Positions 45,654-52,786 of a DNA stretch of 64,000 nt are shown here, piece after piece. The position numbers and the translations under genes were made by a program. The stretch is taken from NCBI RefSeq assembly GCF_000177215.2, contig NZ_CM001368.1, positions 1,860,001-1,924,000 of the forward strand, in the 5' to 3' direction. The notes under the pieces are model-generated. The model was not told the DNA's origin, searched no databases, and saw only the letters and a program-made list of their open reading frames with translations. This stretch comes from Solidesulfovibrio carbinoliphilus subsp. oakridgensis (lineage in GTDB: Bacteria > Desulfobacterota > Desulfovibrionia > Desulfovibrionales > Desulfovibrionaceae). Position 1 is the first letter of the stretch; each line of letters begins with the position of its first letter.

Positions 45654-45665
45654 TTACACGTGTCA
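45654..45665. promoter_or_regulatory. Palindrome upstream of mdtA
   Basis: ACACGTGT (45656-45663) is a perfect 8-base palindrome about 90 bases before the mdtA start and would suit a dimeric repressor. No -35/-10 pair was clear, so this is tentative. Confidence 0.25.
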
Positions 45666-45760
45666 CGGCCGGCCGGCCAGCCCGCCAGCGGCGTCTTTCC
45701 AAAACGTCAGACGATCGTCGCGCCCCTGGCCGCCCCGGGCCGCCCCGGCCGGCCCGGTCG

Positions 45761-45796
45761 CCCACGTCGCCCACGTCGCCCACGTCGCCCACGTCG
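45761..45796. repeat. Intergenic 9-bp tandem repeat
   Basis: Four perfect tandem copies of CCCACGTCG, about 200 bases upstream of mdtA. Length variation could alter promoter spacing, although no promoter is recognised around it. Confidence 0.85.
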
Positions 45797-46160
45797 CAAG
45801 GACGATCCGGGTCAGGCCCCCCTTTGGCCCGACCAGGGCGGCCAGGGCGTCCCATACCACGTTTCCCTAAGATGCGCGGGCCCGCACGCCAAGGGAAAAC
45901 GCCCGCATGACCTTCCCTCCGTTTACGCCGATCCCAAACCCTGGCGCCGCGTCAGGCTCAAAAGGGAAATGCGGTTTTTTGAAGGCCCCGACGTTTTTGT
46001 GGCTGCGGCCTGCGAAATCGTACGCCCCGAAAGCCGCCGCGCCGCCGGAAAAAGAAATCCCGGCCGCGTCGCCACGGCTGCTGTCTGGGAAAAAGGGGAA
46101 CCGGTGTCGGAGACGGCGACAACAGCCGCCGGAGGGAGACGGGAAGGAAAAGGCCACGGC

Positions 46161-46192
46161 GGTTGCAAAAGCCCGGCCGGGCTTTTGCAACC
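46161..46192. terminator. Perfect 16-bp hairpin, probable bidirectional terminator
   Basis: GGTTGCAAAAGCCCGG and its complement meet with no loop base. The inner GCCCGGCCGGGC flanked by AAAA and TTTT reads as a terminator on either strand. It lies seven bases after the stop of the small four-cysteine gene on the minus strand. Confidence 0.7.
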
Positions 46193-46198
46193 CCAGGC

Positions 46199-46402
46199 TC
46201 ACATCGCGCCGCTGAAGCGGGCGAAGCTCATGCATTCAAAACGGTTGGAAAAGGGGCACGGTTCCTTGGCAAACCACTTCCTCCTGGGGCACCAGTAGGC
46301 CTTCTTGAACGGCTCGTTGCACCCGGAGGGCGTGGTGGCCTTGCGGGAAAACGAGCCGATCCGCATCCTGCCGTCCGTGTGACCGAAACTGACTACGGCC
46401 AT
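46199..46402 (-). CDS. Small four-cysteine protein of unknown function
   Basis: A 67-residue basic protein. I support it because a near-perfect ribosome site, GGAGGTGA, lies five bases before the ATG at 46402 and a strong hairpin follows the stop. Cysteines are at positions 28, 38, 49 and 57, interspersed with aromatic and basic residues (AYWCPRRKWF, FECMSFARF). They could bind a metal or form disulfides. There is no signal peptide or membrane segment. I do not recognise the family. It is divergent from the RdgC-like gene. Confidence 0.72.
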   Translation of the reverse strand: MAVVSFGHTDGRMRIGSFSRKATTPSGCNEPFKKAYWCPRRKWFAKEPCPFSNRFECMSFARFSGAM

Positions 46403-46578
46403 GGTCGTCACCTCCGTTTTTTCTTCTTCCACTGCATACGGCGGGCCAATGGCAACGCAGCCCCGCTCCCCCCTTCCGCCTCCTCCGCCGCCCCTGGCGC
46501 GCCGCCCGGTTTTGATCTATGAGCCCACCATCCACACGCCATCGCCGCCGGAACCTCCGGCGCGCAAAGGAGAACGCC

Positions 46579-47196
46579 ATGGGACTTCTCGCAGCCAGCG
46601 GCGGTTTCACCCGGTACAGGATCGTCGGCGAAGTCAAAGACGAGATCCTGCGCCAGGCGCCTGACCGCCTGAAAAAATACGCCTTTGTCGACATCGACCA
46701 CTCGGCCGACGAACGCTCCTTCGGCTGGGTCGCCTTCGAGGACTACCTCGACAACGAGTGGCGCAGCGCGCCCCCGGAAAAAGGCCACTACCTGGCCTTT
46801 TCCCTGCGCCTCGACACCCGCCGGGTCTCGCCGGCCGTGCTCAAAAAGCACCTGCGCCTGGCCCTGGACCAGGAAAAGGAGCACATGAAATCCGACGGCA
46901 AGGCCTTTCTCTCCAAAGACCGCAAGAAAGAGATCGCCGAACGGGTCAAACTCTCGCTCATGGCCCGCTCCCTCCCCATCCCGGCCATCTTCGAGGCCGT
47001 CTGGAACACCCTCGACCACACCGTCTGGCTCTGCTCCACCAACAGCAAGGTCCAGACCCTCTTCGACGACCTCTTCACCATGACCTTCGAACTGCAACTC
47101 GAACCCCAGACCCCGGCCTACCTCGCGGAGCGCATCATCGGCGTCGAACGCGGCCTGGCCCTCGAACACGTCGAACCCAGCCAGTTCGCCGGTTAG
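46579..47196 (+). CDS. Short RdgC-like protein (N-terminal part of RdgC)
   Basis: A 205-residue protein. RSFGWVAFEDYL, followed by a GHYLAFSLRLDTRRVSPAVLKKHL stretch and LSKDRKKEIAERVKLSLMARSLPIP, parallels the RdgC order: GWV..., a beta strand, SP-x-VLKK/IKQAL, the KDRKK/LKDEV helix and a LMPRAFP-like turn. RdgC is a ring-forming DNA-binding protein that limits RecA action and is about 300 residues in E. coli. This one stops after roughly the first 190 residues' worth of that pattern. The next gene may supply the rest. AAAGGAGA precedes the ATG. My alignment is from memory, not a search. Confidence 0.72.
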   Translation: MGLLAASGGFTRYRIVGEVKDEILRQAPDRLKKYAFVDIDHSADERSFGWVAFEDYLDNEWRSAPPEKGHYLAFSLRLDTRRVSPAVLKKHLRLALDQEKEHMKSDGKAFLSKDRKKEIAERVKLSLMARSLPIPAIFEAVWNTLDHTVWLCSTNSKVQTLFDDLFTMTFELQLEPQTPAYLAERIIGVERGLALEHVEPSQFAG

Positions 47197-47258
47197 AAAA
47201 CGAAGAAAAGATGCCTCCGGCGGCCGGGGGGGATCATCCCCCCCGGACCCCCTGAATG
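47197..47258 (+). repeat. Dispersed GC-rich palindromic repeat, copy E
   Basis: Purine-rich leader (AAACGAAGAAAAGAT), core GCCTCCGGCGGCC from 47213, G/C-run hairpin around GATCATC and a short CCCCCTGAATGGGAG end. It sits between the two RdgC-like genes. Confidence 0.88.
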
Positions 47259-47305
47259 GGAGGCAGAGACAAAATTCAGAAAGCACAGTGGCAGGAGATA
47301 ACGCG

Positions 47306-47833
47306 ATGGACGTCAATATGGCGGAAGCCAAGAACCCGATCCTCGGCCAGGATTTCCTGACCTGGCTCTGGTTCAAAAGCGAGAAGAGCGGCTGGTTGTT
47401 CAAACTGCCGGACGGCGGCGAAGTGAACGTCTACCTGGAGCAGAAGATCTCGGTGCGCGGCGGCGAAGGCGACGACGCCGAAACAGCCACCGTCTCCGGC
47501 CCCCACGCCCAGTTCGCCGAAGCGCGGCTCGGCGTCAAAAGCGGCAAGCGCGTGGACCGGGCCCTCATCCGCTTCGAACAGGACGGCGAGACCTGGACCG
47601 TCACCGTCAAGGCCGACGACTTCACCCTCAATACCCTGCGCACCCCCAAAACCGAGACCCGCGACGAGGAAGGCGACGACCCGGACGCCAAGGTCCTCGA
47701 AAAACTCTACCTCCTCGAAAAATGCGGCGGCTTCTTCGACGCCCTCTACACCCAATTCCTGAACACCCGCCTCAGCCAAGGTTGGACCGGCGAACTCTCC
47801 GACTTCGCCGACTGGCTGCGTGAAGGCGTGTAG
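47306..47833 (+). CDS. Hypothetical protein, possibly the C-terminal half of a split RdgC
   Basis: A 175-residue acidic cytoplasmic protein with no recognised catalytic motif. The order of elements, a DFLTWLWFKSE start, LPDGGEVNVYLEQKISV, then VKSGKRVDRALIRFEQDGETWTVTVKADDFTLNTL, resembles the C-terminal third of RdgC (an E-W strand, a DG/VV strand, the AGK-x-V-x-x-LAL helix and the F-V-L/LKRL strand). The second half contains EKLYLLEKCGGFFDALYTQFL. AGGAG lies seven bases before the ATG at 47306. It follows the short RdgC-like gene by 109 bases, with repeat E between, and is probably co-transcribed. Confidence 0.7.
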   Translation: MDVNMAEAKNPILGQDFLTWLWFKSEKSGWLFKLPDGGEVNVYLEQKISVRGGEGDDAETATVSGPHAQFAEARLGVKSGKRVDRALIRFEQDGETWTVTVKADDFTLNTLRTPKTETRDEEGDDPDAKVLEKLYLLEKCGGFFDALYTQFLNTRLSQGWTGELSDFADWLREGV

Positions 47834-48144
47834 GCGAGCGGGACCGCAGGGGGAATGCCTCCGGCGGCTGGGAGGGGGTCACCCCCTCCCAGACCCACCC
47901 GCACGGGGGCGCGGGAGATCGGGAAGCGCGTGGGGAGATGGTCGTGGCCGGGTGTGCGTCGATGAAACGCCGCCCGACCCGCGCCTTCCCAGCCTCGGCA
48001 CGCCTCTTTCGCTCCTCAGCCGCCCCCACACCACCCGACTTCGCCGGACCTCCCGACCGTCCGTCACCATAGAGGAGGGTCCGGGAGGGGATCATCCCCT
48101 TCCGGCCGCCGGAGGCATACCTCGCCTCCTCCTCCACCCTTCCC
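47834..48144. repeat. Paired dispersed repeat, copy F, with unique centre
   Basis: This is a 311-base gap with no gene between convergent genes. It holds a forward copy (core variant GCCTCCGGCGGCT from 47857) after the hypothetical gene and an inverted copy (ending GGCCGCCGGAGGC at 48116) after the minus-strand oxidoreductase. They enclose about 175 bases of unrelated sequence in which I see no gene. Confidence 0.82.
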
Positions 48145-49248
48145 TTACGCTCCAGGCTTCCTGAACAGGTCCGGCTTGTCGTGCGGCTGGCAGCGCAGAT
48201 ACTGGGACGGCGCGTCGACCTGGGCGCCGAGGGCGGCGGCGGCGTGCCAGGGCCAGCGGGGGTTATAGAGCATGCCCCGGGCCAGGGCGACCATGTCGGC
48301 CTTGCCGGTGGCGACGATGGTTTCGGCCTGCATCGGCTCGGTGATGAGGCCGACGGCCACGGTGGGGATGTCGGCCTCCTGGCGGATGCGCTCGGCAAAG
48401 GGCACCTGGAAGCCGGGGCGGACGGGAATCCTCTGGTCCGGCGACAGGCCGCCGCTGGAAACATGGATGTAGTCGCAGCCAAGGGCCTTGAGTTTTTTGG
48501 CGTAGGCGACGCTGTCTTCGATGTCCCAGCCGCCGGCCACCCAGTCCGTGGCCGAGAGGCGCAGGCCGAGAATGCGGTTTTTGGGCAGGGCGGCCCGGAC
48601 GGCTTTGAAGACGCGCAGCGGAAAACGCATGCGGTTCTCCAGAGAGCCGCCGTATTCGTCGGTGCGGTGGTTGGACAGGGGCGAGAGGAATTGGTGGAGC
48701 AGATAGCCGTGGGCGCTGTGGACCTCGACGCCGGCCAGTTCCAGGGCGTCGGCCCGCTTGGCGGCGGCGGCGAAGGAGGCTTCGAGGCGGCCGAGACCGG
48801 CGTGGTCGAGTTCGTGGGGCGTGGCCTCGCCGGACTCGTAGGGAACGGGCGAGGGGGCGTCGGGCACCCAGCCGCCCTGGGCCGGGGTGAGCTGGGCATC
48901 GCCTTCCCAGGGTTTGGCCACCGAGGCCTTGCGTCCGGCGTGGGCGAGCTGGATGGAGATGGGGATGGAGGCATAGGCCCGCACCGAGCGCAGCACCCGC
49001 TCCAGGGAGTCCTGGTGGGCGTCGGACCACAGGCCCAGATCGTCCGGGGAGATGCGGCCCTTGGCCTCCACGGCCGTGGCCTCGATGATGAGCAGGCCCG
49101 CGCCGGAGATGGCGAGATGCCCGAGGTGCATGACATGCCAGTGCCCGGCATGGCCGTCGGGCGAGGAATACTGGCACATGGGCGCGACGATGATGCGGTT
49201 TTTTAGCGTCCGTGGTCCGAGCTTGAACGGGGTGAAGAGTACGCTCAT
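48145..49248 (-). CDS. NADH:flavin oxidoreductase of the old yellow enzyme family (YqjM-like)
   Basis: A 367-residue FMN-dependent TIM barrel. Landmarks: the N-terminal PFKLGPRTLKNRIIVAPMCQYS strand, with the Cys in MCQYS as in YqjM/classical bacterial OYE; SIQLAHAGRK; a GVEVHSAHGYLLHQFLSPLSNHRTDEYGGS stretch with the catalytic His and substrate loop; and VGLITEP plus VALARGMLYNPRWPWHAA at the end. Such enzymes reduce activated C=C bonds using NADPH or NADH. GGAGG lies nine bases upstream. The physiological substrate is unknown. It is monocistronic. Confidence 0.92.
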   Translation of the reverse strand: MSVLFTPFKLGPRTLKNRIIVAPMCQYSSPDGHAGHWHVMHLGHLAISGAGLLIIEATAVEAKGRISPDDLGLWSDAHQDSLERVLRSVRAYASIPISIQLAHAGRKASVAKPWEGDAQLTPAQGGWVPDAPSPVPYESGEATPHELDHAGLGRLEASFAAAAKRADALELAGVEVHSAHGYLLHQFLSPLSNHRTDEYGGSLENRMRFPLRVFKAVRAALPKNRILGLRLSATDWVAGGWDIEDSVAYAKKLKALGCDYIHVSSGGLSPDQRIPVRPGFQVPFAERIRQEADIPTVAVGLITEPMQAETIVATGKADMVALARGMLYNPRWPWHAAAALGAQVDAPSQYLRCQPHDKPDLFRKPGA

Positions 49249-49357
49249 CGGTCTTGGCCTCCGGTCGGCTTCGGGTGGCGCGTTCCTGCGGACACCCCGG
49301 CAACACCCCTACCACAAAGCCGTAAGCCGCAACAAGCAAAGCCCGCCATTGCCTTCC

Positions 49358-49435
49358 CGTCCGGGGGACCGGGGGGGATGATCCCCCCCGGCGGGGTCCG
49401 GGGCAGCGCCCCGGACCCCGCCGGAGGCGTTTTTT
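49358..49435 (-). repeat. Dispersed GC-rich palindromic repeat, copy G
   Basis: Just after the minus-strand lrgB stop. It has a perfect 14-base hairpin (GCGGGGTCCGGGGC / GCCCCGGACCCCGC, 49391-49421), a G/C-run hairpin around GATGATC and a GCCTCCGGCGG core on the minus strand. Eight T lie on the plus strand next to the lrgB stop. Confidence 0.82.
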
Positions 49436-50125
49436 TTACGACTCCAGCAGGGCGATGGCCGGGCCGACCAGGGCACAGGTGACGCCGGCCAGGATCATGA
49501 CCAGCCCGGCCACGGCCCCTTCCTCGTCGCCGATCTCCCGGGCCCGGGCCACGCCCGCGCCGTGGGCCCCCATGCCGAGCATGGCCCCCCGGGCCAGGGC
49601 CGAGCGCAGGGGCAGGAATTTGAGGAGCATCCCGCCAAGCGAGGCGCCGAGCACGCCCGTGACGATGACGCACACGGCGGCGAGATCCGGGGCCCCGCCC
49701 ACGTCCCTGGCAAAGGCCATGGCAAAGGGCGTGGTGAAGGAACGCGGCAGGACGGACAGGCGCATGCCCTGGGGCAGGCCGAGGAGCCCGGACAGGAGCC
49801 AGGCCCCGCCAAAGGCCAGGAGGCAGCCAAAGGCCACGCCAAGGGCCAGGGTCGGCCAGTGGCGGCGCAGCAAGGCCCGGTGCTCGTAGATGGGCAGGGC
49901 AAAGGCCACGGTCGCCGGGCCGAGGAGCAGCAGCAGCCACTGGCCGCCGCGCATGTACTCGCGGTAGCCGGTGTGGAGGGCCAGGGTCAGGCCGAGGCAC
50001 AGCACGCAGGTGAGAAGCAGCGGCGAGGTCCACCAGGACCGCACGTAATGGTTGGCGATGCGCGACAGGACATAGGCGGCCAGCGTGGCCACCAGCCAGA
50101 AGGCGGCGTTATGACTGACGAACAT
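49436..50125 (-). CDS. lrgB: LrgB/CidB-family membrane protein
   Basis: A 229-residue inner-membrane protein with about seven hydrophobic segments. The conserved LrgB elements are present: RSVTTPFA-like VLPRSFTTPFAMAFA, the glycine-rich DLAAVCVIVTGVLGASLG and GMGAHGAGVARAREIGDEEGAVAGL near the C-terminus. LrgAB systems influence murein hydrolase release and, in several Gram-positive bacteria, pyruvate transport. Here it follows lrgA with a 17-base overlap. Both are divergent from a LysR regulator, an arrangement also known for cid/lrg loci. Confidence 0.9.
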   Translation of the reverse strand: MFVSHNAAFWLVATLAAYVLSRIANHYVRSWWTSPLLLTCVLCLGLTLALHTGYREYMRGGQWLLLLLGPATVAFALPIYEHRALLRRHWPTLALGVAFGCLLAFGGAWLLSGLLGLPQGMRLSVLPRSFTTPFAMAFARDVGGAPDLAAVCVIVTGVLGASLGGMLLKFLPLRSALARGAMLGMGAHGAGVARAREIGDEEGAVAGLVMILAGVTCALVGPAIALLES

Positions 50126-50519
50126 GGTGCGACCTCATTCGGAAGGAAAATTCCACGATAAGGGCCGTGCCGGCCATGACCGAGACGATGCCGACCACGA
50201 TGACGGCCAGGAGTTTGAGGCCCGTGACGCCGACCAGTTCCGGGTGGTCGAGGAGCGTCATGCAGGCCGGCACGAAAAAAAGCAGCATGTGGTCAAGGAG
50301 CCCGCCCGCGCCCCGCCGCAGCCACCGCGCCGGCAGCCGGCCCGTGGCCAGAAGCCCGACCAGGAGCAGCATGCCGACCACCCCGGCCGGCACCGGCAGC
50401 CCGGCCGCCCGCACCGCCACGTCGCACACCCACCACAAGCCGATCAAGCAGGCCATCTGGAGCCAGCCGCCGCCGAGCCCGGCCAGCCGGCCAAGGGCCG
50501 CGTATAGCTTTGTCTTCAT
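50109..50519 (-). CDS. lrgA: LrgA/CidA-family holin-like protein
   Basis: A 136-residue membrane protein with four hydrophobic segments and the LrgA element LPVPAGVVGMLLLVGLL, followed by FFVPACMTLLDHPELV, in which FVPAGVG-type sequence is typical. LrgA proteins form small holin-like assemblies that work with LrgB. The ATG at 50519 has AAGGAG upstream. The divergent LysR gene begins about 88 bases away, so one intergenic region likely controls both. Confidence 0.9.
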   Translation of the reverse strand: MKTKLYAALGRLAGLGGGWLQMACLIGLWWVCDVAVRAAGLPVPAGVVGMLLLVGLLATGRLPARWLRRGAGGLLDHMLLFFVPACMTLLDHPELVGVTGLKLLAVIVVGIVSVMAGTALIVEFSFRMRSHHVRQS

Positions 50520-50606
50520 ACCTTTTCTCCTTGCACGACCTTCCTGTAAGCACGACCCAGCCAGTTGTGAAATGAATTGTCAGCATGGAACCTATTCCGT
50601 ATTGGA

Positions 50607-51494
50607 ATGGAGATGGAACTGCGAAACCTGCACGCCTTCGTGGAAGTGGCCCGGCACGGCGGATTCTCCCGGGCGGCCCGGGTGCTTTTTTCCACCCAGT
50701 CCACGGTCAGCAAGGCCGTGCGCCAGTTGGAGGAGGAGCTCGGCGAGGCCCTTTTCACCCGGCTCGGGCCGGGCGTGCGGCTGACCGGCGCCGGCGAGGT
50801 CGCCTACGCCCGGGCCGTGGCCATCCTGGCCGAGAGCGAGCATCTGGTGGCCGACATGGCGGATTTGAAGGGGCTTATTTCCGGCCGGCTGCGCCTGGGG
50901 CTGCCCATCTTCGGCAGCGCCCGGCTTTTCGCGCCGCTATTCGCCGAATACCGCAGCCGGCATCCCGGCGTGGAGATCGAACTGATGGAGCAAGGCAGCG
51001 CCCGGCTGGAAGAGGCGCTTTTGGCCGGCGAGGTGGAGTTGGCCGTGTCGCTTCTGCCGGTCTCCGAGGCCTTCGACTGGCAGCCGGTGCGCGACGACCC
51101 GCTCATGGCCGTCTTGTGGGCCGACCATCCCCTGGGCGGACAGCCGGCCCTGAAACTCAGCCAGCTGGCCATTTATCCGTTCATCCTCTTCGAGCAGGGA
51201 TTCGCGCTCAACGCCCGCATCGAGGCGGCCTGCCGGGCCCGGGGCTTTCTGCCGCATGGCGCGGCCCGCAGCAGCCAGGTCGATTTCATCATCGCCCTGG
51301 TCGCGGCCGGGCTCGGCGTGGCCCTCCTGCCGCGCATCCTGACCGAGGGCCGGCGGCTGGCTCCGCTTGGGGCCGTTCTCCTCGACGAGGAGGACCTGCG
51401 CTGGCGGGCGGCCCTGGTCTGGCGCAAGGGCGCGCGCCTGTCCCCGGCCGCCCGGGCCTGGCTGGCCCTGGCCCGCGAGGCATTTCCTGAATGA
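50607..51494 (+). CDS. LysR-family regulator divergent from lrgAB
   Basis: A protein of about 295 residues. The N-terminal winged helix reads LRNLHAFVEVARHGGFSRAARVLFSTQSTVSKAVRQLEEELG (landmarks HAFVEVARHGGFSRAA and STVSKAVRQLE), followed by the LysR effector domain with the standard hinge. Starts at 50607 and 50613 are both possible, as is an upstream TTG; I prefer 50607 or 50613 by family length. The shared divergent promoter region makes lrgAB the natural target, with autoregulation expected. The effector is unknown; acetate or pyruvate-related acids act on CidR-type homologues. Confidence 0.88.
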   Translation: MEMELRNLHAFVEVARHGGFSRAARVLFSTQSTVSKAVRQLEEELGEALFTRLGPGVRLTGAGEVAYARAVAILAESEHLVADMADLKGLISGRLRLGLPIFGSARLFAPLFAEYRSRHPGVEIELMEQGSARLEEALLAGEVELAVSLLPVSEAFDWQPVRDDPLMAVLWADHPLGGQPALKLSQLAIYPFILFEQGFALNARIEAACRARGFLPHGAARSSQVDFIIALVAAGLGVALLPRILTEGRRLAPLGAVLLDEEDLRWRAALVWRKGARLSPAARAWLALAREAFPE

Positions 51495-51592
51495 GGGGTG
51501 AGAAGAAGAAAAGAGAGAAGATGCCTCCGGCGGCCGGGAGGGGATGATCCCCTCCCGGACCCTCCCCGACGGGGCGGGAGGGATTTTTTAAG
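51495..51592 (+). repeat. Dispersed GC-rich palindromic repeat, copy H
   Basis: Long purine leader after the LysR stop, core GCCTCCGGCGGCC (from 51522), GGGAGGGGATGATCCCCTCCC hairpin described by its arms GGGAGGGG and CCCCTCCC, then a Rho-independent terminator listed separately. Confidence 0.88.
51560..51589 (+). terminator. Rho-independent terminator within repeat copy H
   Basis: CCCTCCC (51560-51566) pairs with GGGAGGG (51576-51582) over a nine-base loop, followed by A and six T (51584-51589). It ends the LysR transcript and shows a terminator role for at least this copy. Confidence 0.8.
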
Positions 51593-51653
51593 GACGGGGC
51601 GGGAATGGATGGCCTGGGCGGCGGGAGATTCGCCGCCGGCGGGGAGAAATCGG

Positions 51654-51703
51654 AAACGCCGCAACCCGCCGGGCCGGGAAGGACCCGCCGGAGTGCGGCG
51701 TTT
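51654..51703 (-). terminator. Inverted repeat after the glycine-zipper lipoprotein gene
   Basis: AAACGCCGCA (51654-51663) and TGCGGCGTTT (51694-51703) are exact complements; on the minus strand the arm ends in UUU, 40 bases after the stop. Inner bases also pair partly. No long U-run, so moderate at best. Confidence 0.45.
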
Positions 51704-51742
51704 GAAAAACGGCCCGGCGTCCCGAAGGACGCGACCGGACGG

Positions 51743-51982
51743 TTAGTAGGAGTAACCCCGCTCCTGGGAATGGCCGATCAGGCCGCCGGCAATGCCGCCC
51801 AGGGCCCCGCCGATGCCCGCGCCAACACCGGCGTTGCCGCCGGAGATGGCGCTGATGGCCGCGCCGGTGCCGGCCCCGATCACGGCGCCGGAAAGCGCGC
51901 CCTGCTGGGTTTTCGTCATATTGGTGCAGCCGAGACTGCCGACCAGCATGAGGACGGCGATCATCGCGCTCAAACGCTTCAT
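51743..51982 (-). CDS. Small glycine-zipper lipoprotein
   Basis: A 79-residue protein with a lipoprotein signal peptide ending in LVGSLGC (lipidated C19) and a C-terminal glycine zipper (GAVIGAGTGAAISAISGG and GAGIGGALGGIAGGLIG). It resembles small outer-membrane lipoproteins of the SlyB/OsmB/YMGG type, which may span or pack against a membrane. AAGGAG precedes the ATG at 51982. Function is unknown. It is downstream of another small exported protein on the same strand, 105 bases away. Confidence 0.82.
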   Translation of the reverse strand: MKRLSAMIAVLMLVGSLGCTNMTKTQQGALSGAVIGAGTGAAISAISGGNAGVGAGIGGALGGIAGGLIGHSQERGYSY

Positions 51983-52087
51983 GGTGTTCTCCTTTGTTCT
52001 CGCCACATGTGGCGAACCGCTCCCGGCTCCTGTTTCAGAGCCCGCTTCTCCTGAAGATAATGCCGCCCGGCGATTTGGCTATGCTGC

Positions 52088-52546
52088 CTAAGGCTTGGCG
52101 ACCTTGCCCTTGCCGGCCTTCTTGCCGGGCATGGGCTTTTCTTCCTCCGTCCCGGACTGGTCAAAGGTGCCGGGAGGGCAGTTCGGCTTGGCCAGCTCGT
52201 ACCACATGACCTCGATCACCGGCCGCGTGGCCTTGTCCGGATGTTCGGCATACCACTTGTCGATGGCCGCCACCATCTGGTCGAAGGTGAAATGGGAAAG
52301 ACCCTGGGCCCAGGCGTTGATGGTGCTTTTTTTCGCGGGAGGGGTGCCCTGCACTTCCTGATCCAGCTCGATGATGGTGGCCGCGCCCAGGACGAAGGCC
52401 TTGCGTTCCTGCGGCGTGGACCGCTGCCAATGATCCCCGGTCACCACCGGCATTTCATAATCCTGGGCCAGGGCGGGAACCGCCACGGCCACGGCCAGGG
52501 CCAAGGCCAGCCCGAACACCACTTGTCTCGCACGCATTCGCATCAT
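52088..52546 (-). CDS. Small exported protein of unknown function
   Basis: A 152-residue protein with a clear signal peptide (VVFGLALALAVAVAVPALA, about residues 9-27) and a helical mature part: WQRSTPQERKAFVLGAATIIELDQE, then FDQMVAAIDKWYAEHPDKATRPVIEVMWYEL and a lysine-rich tail (PMPGKKAGKGKVAKP). One cysteine (NCPPGT) lies near the end. I do not recognise the family; the DKWYxxHPxxxxRPV element is shared by several short periplasmic proteins of unknown role. AAGGAG precedes the ATG at 52546. Confidence 0.78.
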   Translation of the reverse strand: MMRMRARQVVFGLALALAVAVAVPALAQDYEMPVVTGDHWQRSTPQERKAFVLGAATIIELDQEVQGTPPAKKSTINAWAQGLSHFTFDQMVAAIDKWYAEHPDKATRPVIEVMWYELAKPNCPPGTFDQSGTEEEKPMPGKKAGKGKVAKP

Positions 52547-52786
52547 GTTCCTCTCCTTTGGTTAAGATCTGCCCGCCGGGATCAACCTTCCGACCGTGGC
52601 GAACCCCGCGCCGCGCCCCGCGGCGCGCACGCCCCCGCCCGGCCGACGGACAAGCGGGGCTAACTTCCTTTTACTGTTATGGAAAGAATTGCGGGAAAAG
52701 GCAAGCCATCCTCCAAACAAACACCCCTCGTCCGCCGGCTTGCCCAAATGCCGCGCCAGGGATAAAAACCGTCCTCCGAGCACGCC

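Larger units (their letters stand above)
45565..46198. other. 634-base region upstream of the efflux operon without a convincing gene
   Basis: It contains a palindrome near mdtA, a 9-base tandem repeat and the large hairpin at 46161-46192. Open frames (such as one of about 100 codons from 45907) lack ribosome sites and recognisable protein sequence. Short A and G runs follow 46100. Confidence 0.55.

Noticed and set aside
45907-46215. Possible 102-codon plus-strand gene before the four-cysteine gene
   Set aside because: No ribosome binding site, proline/lysine-rich product without known pattern, and it runs through the hairpin at 46161-46192.
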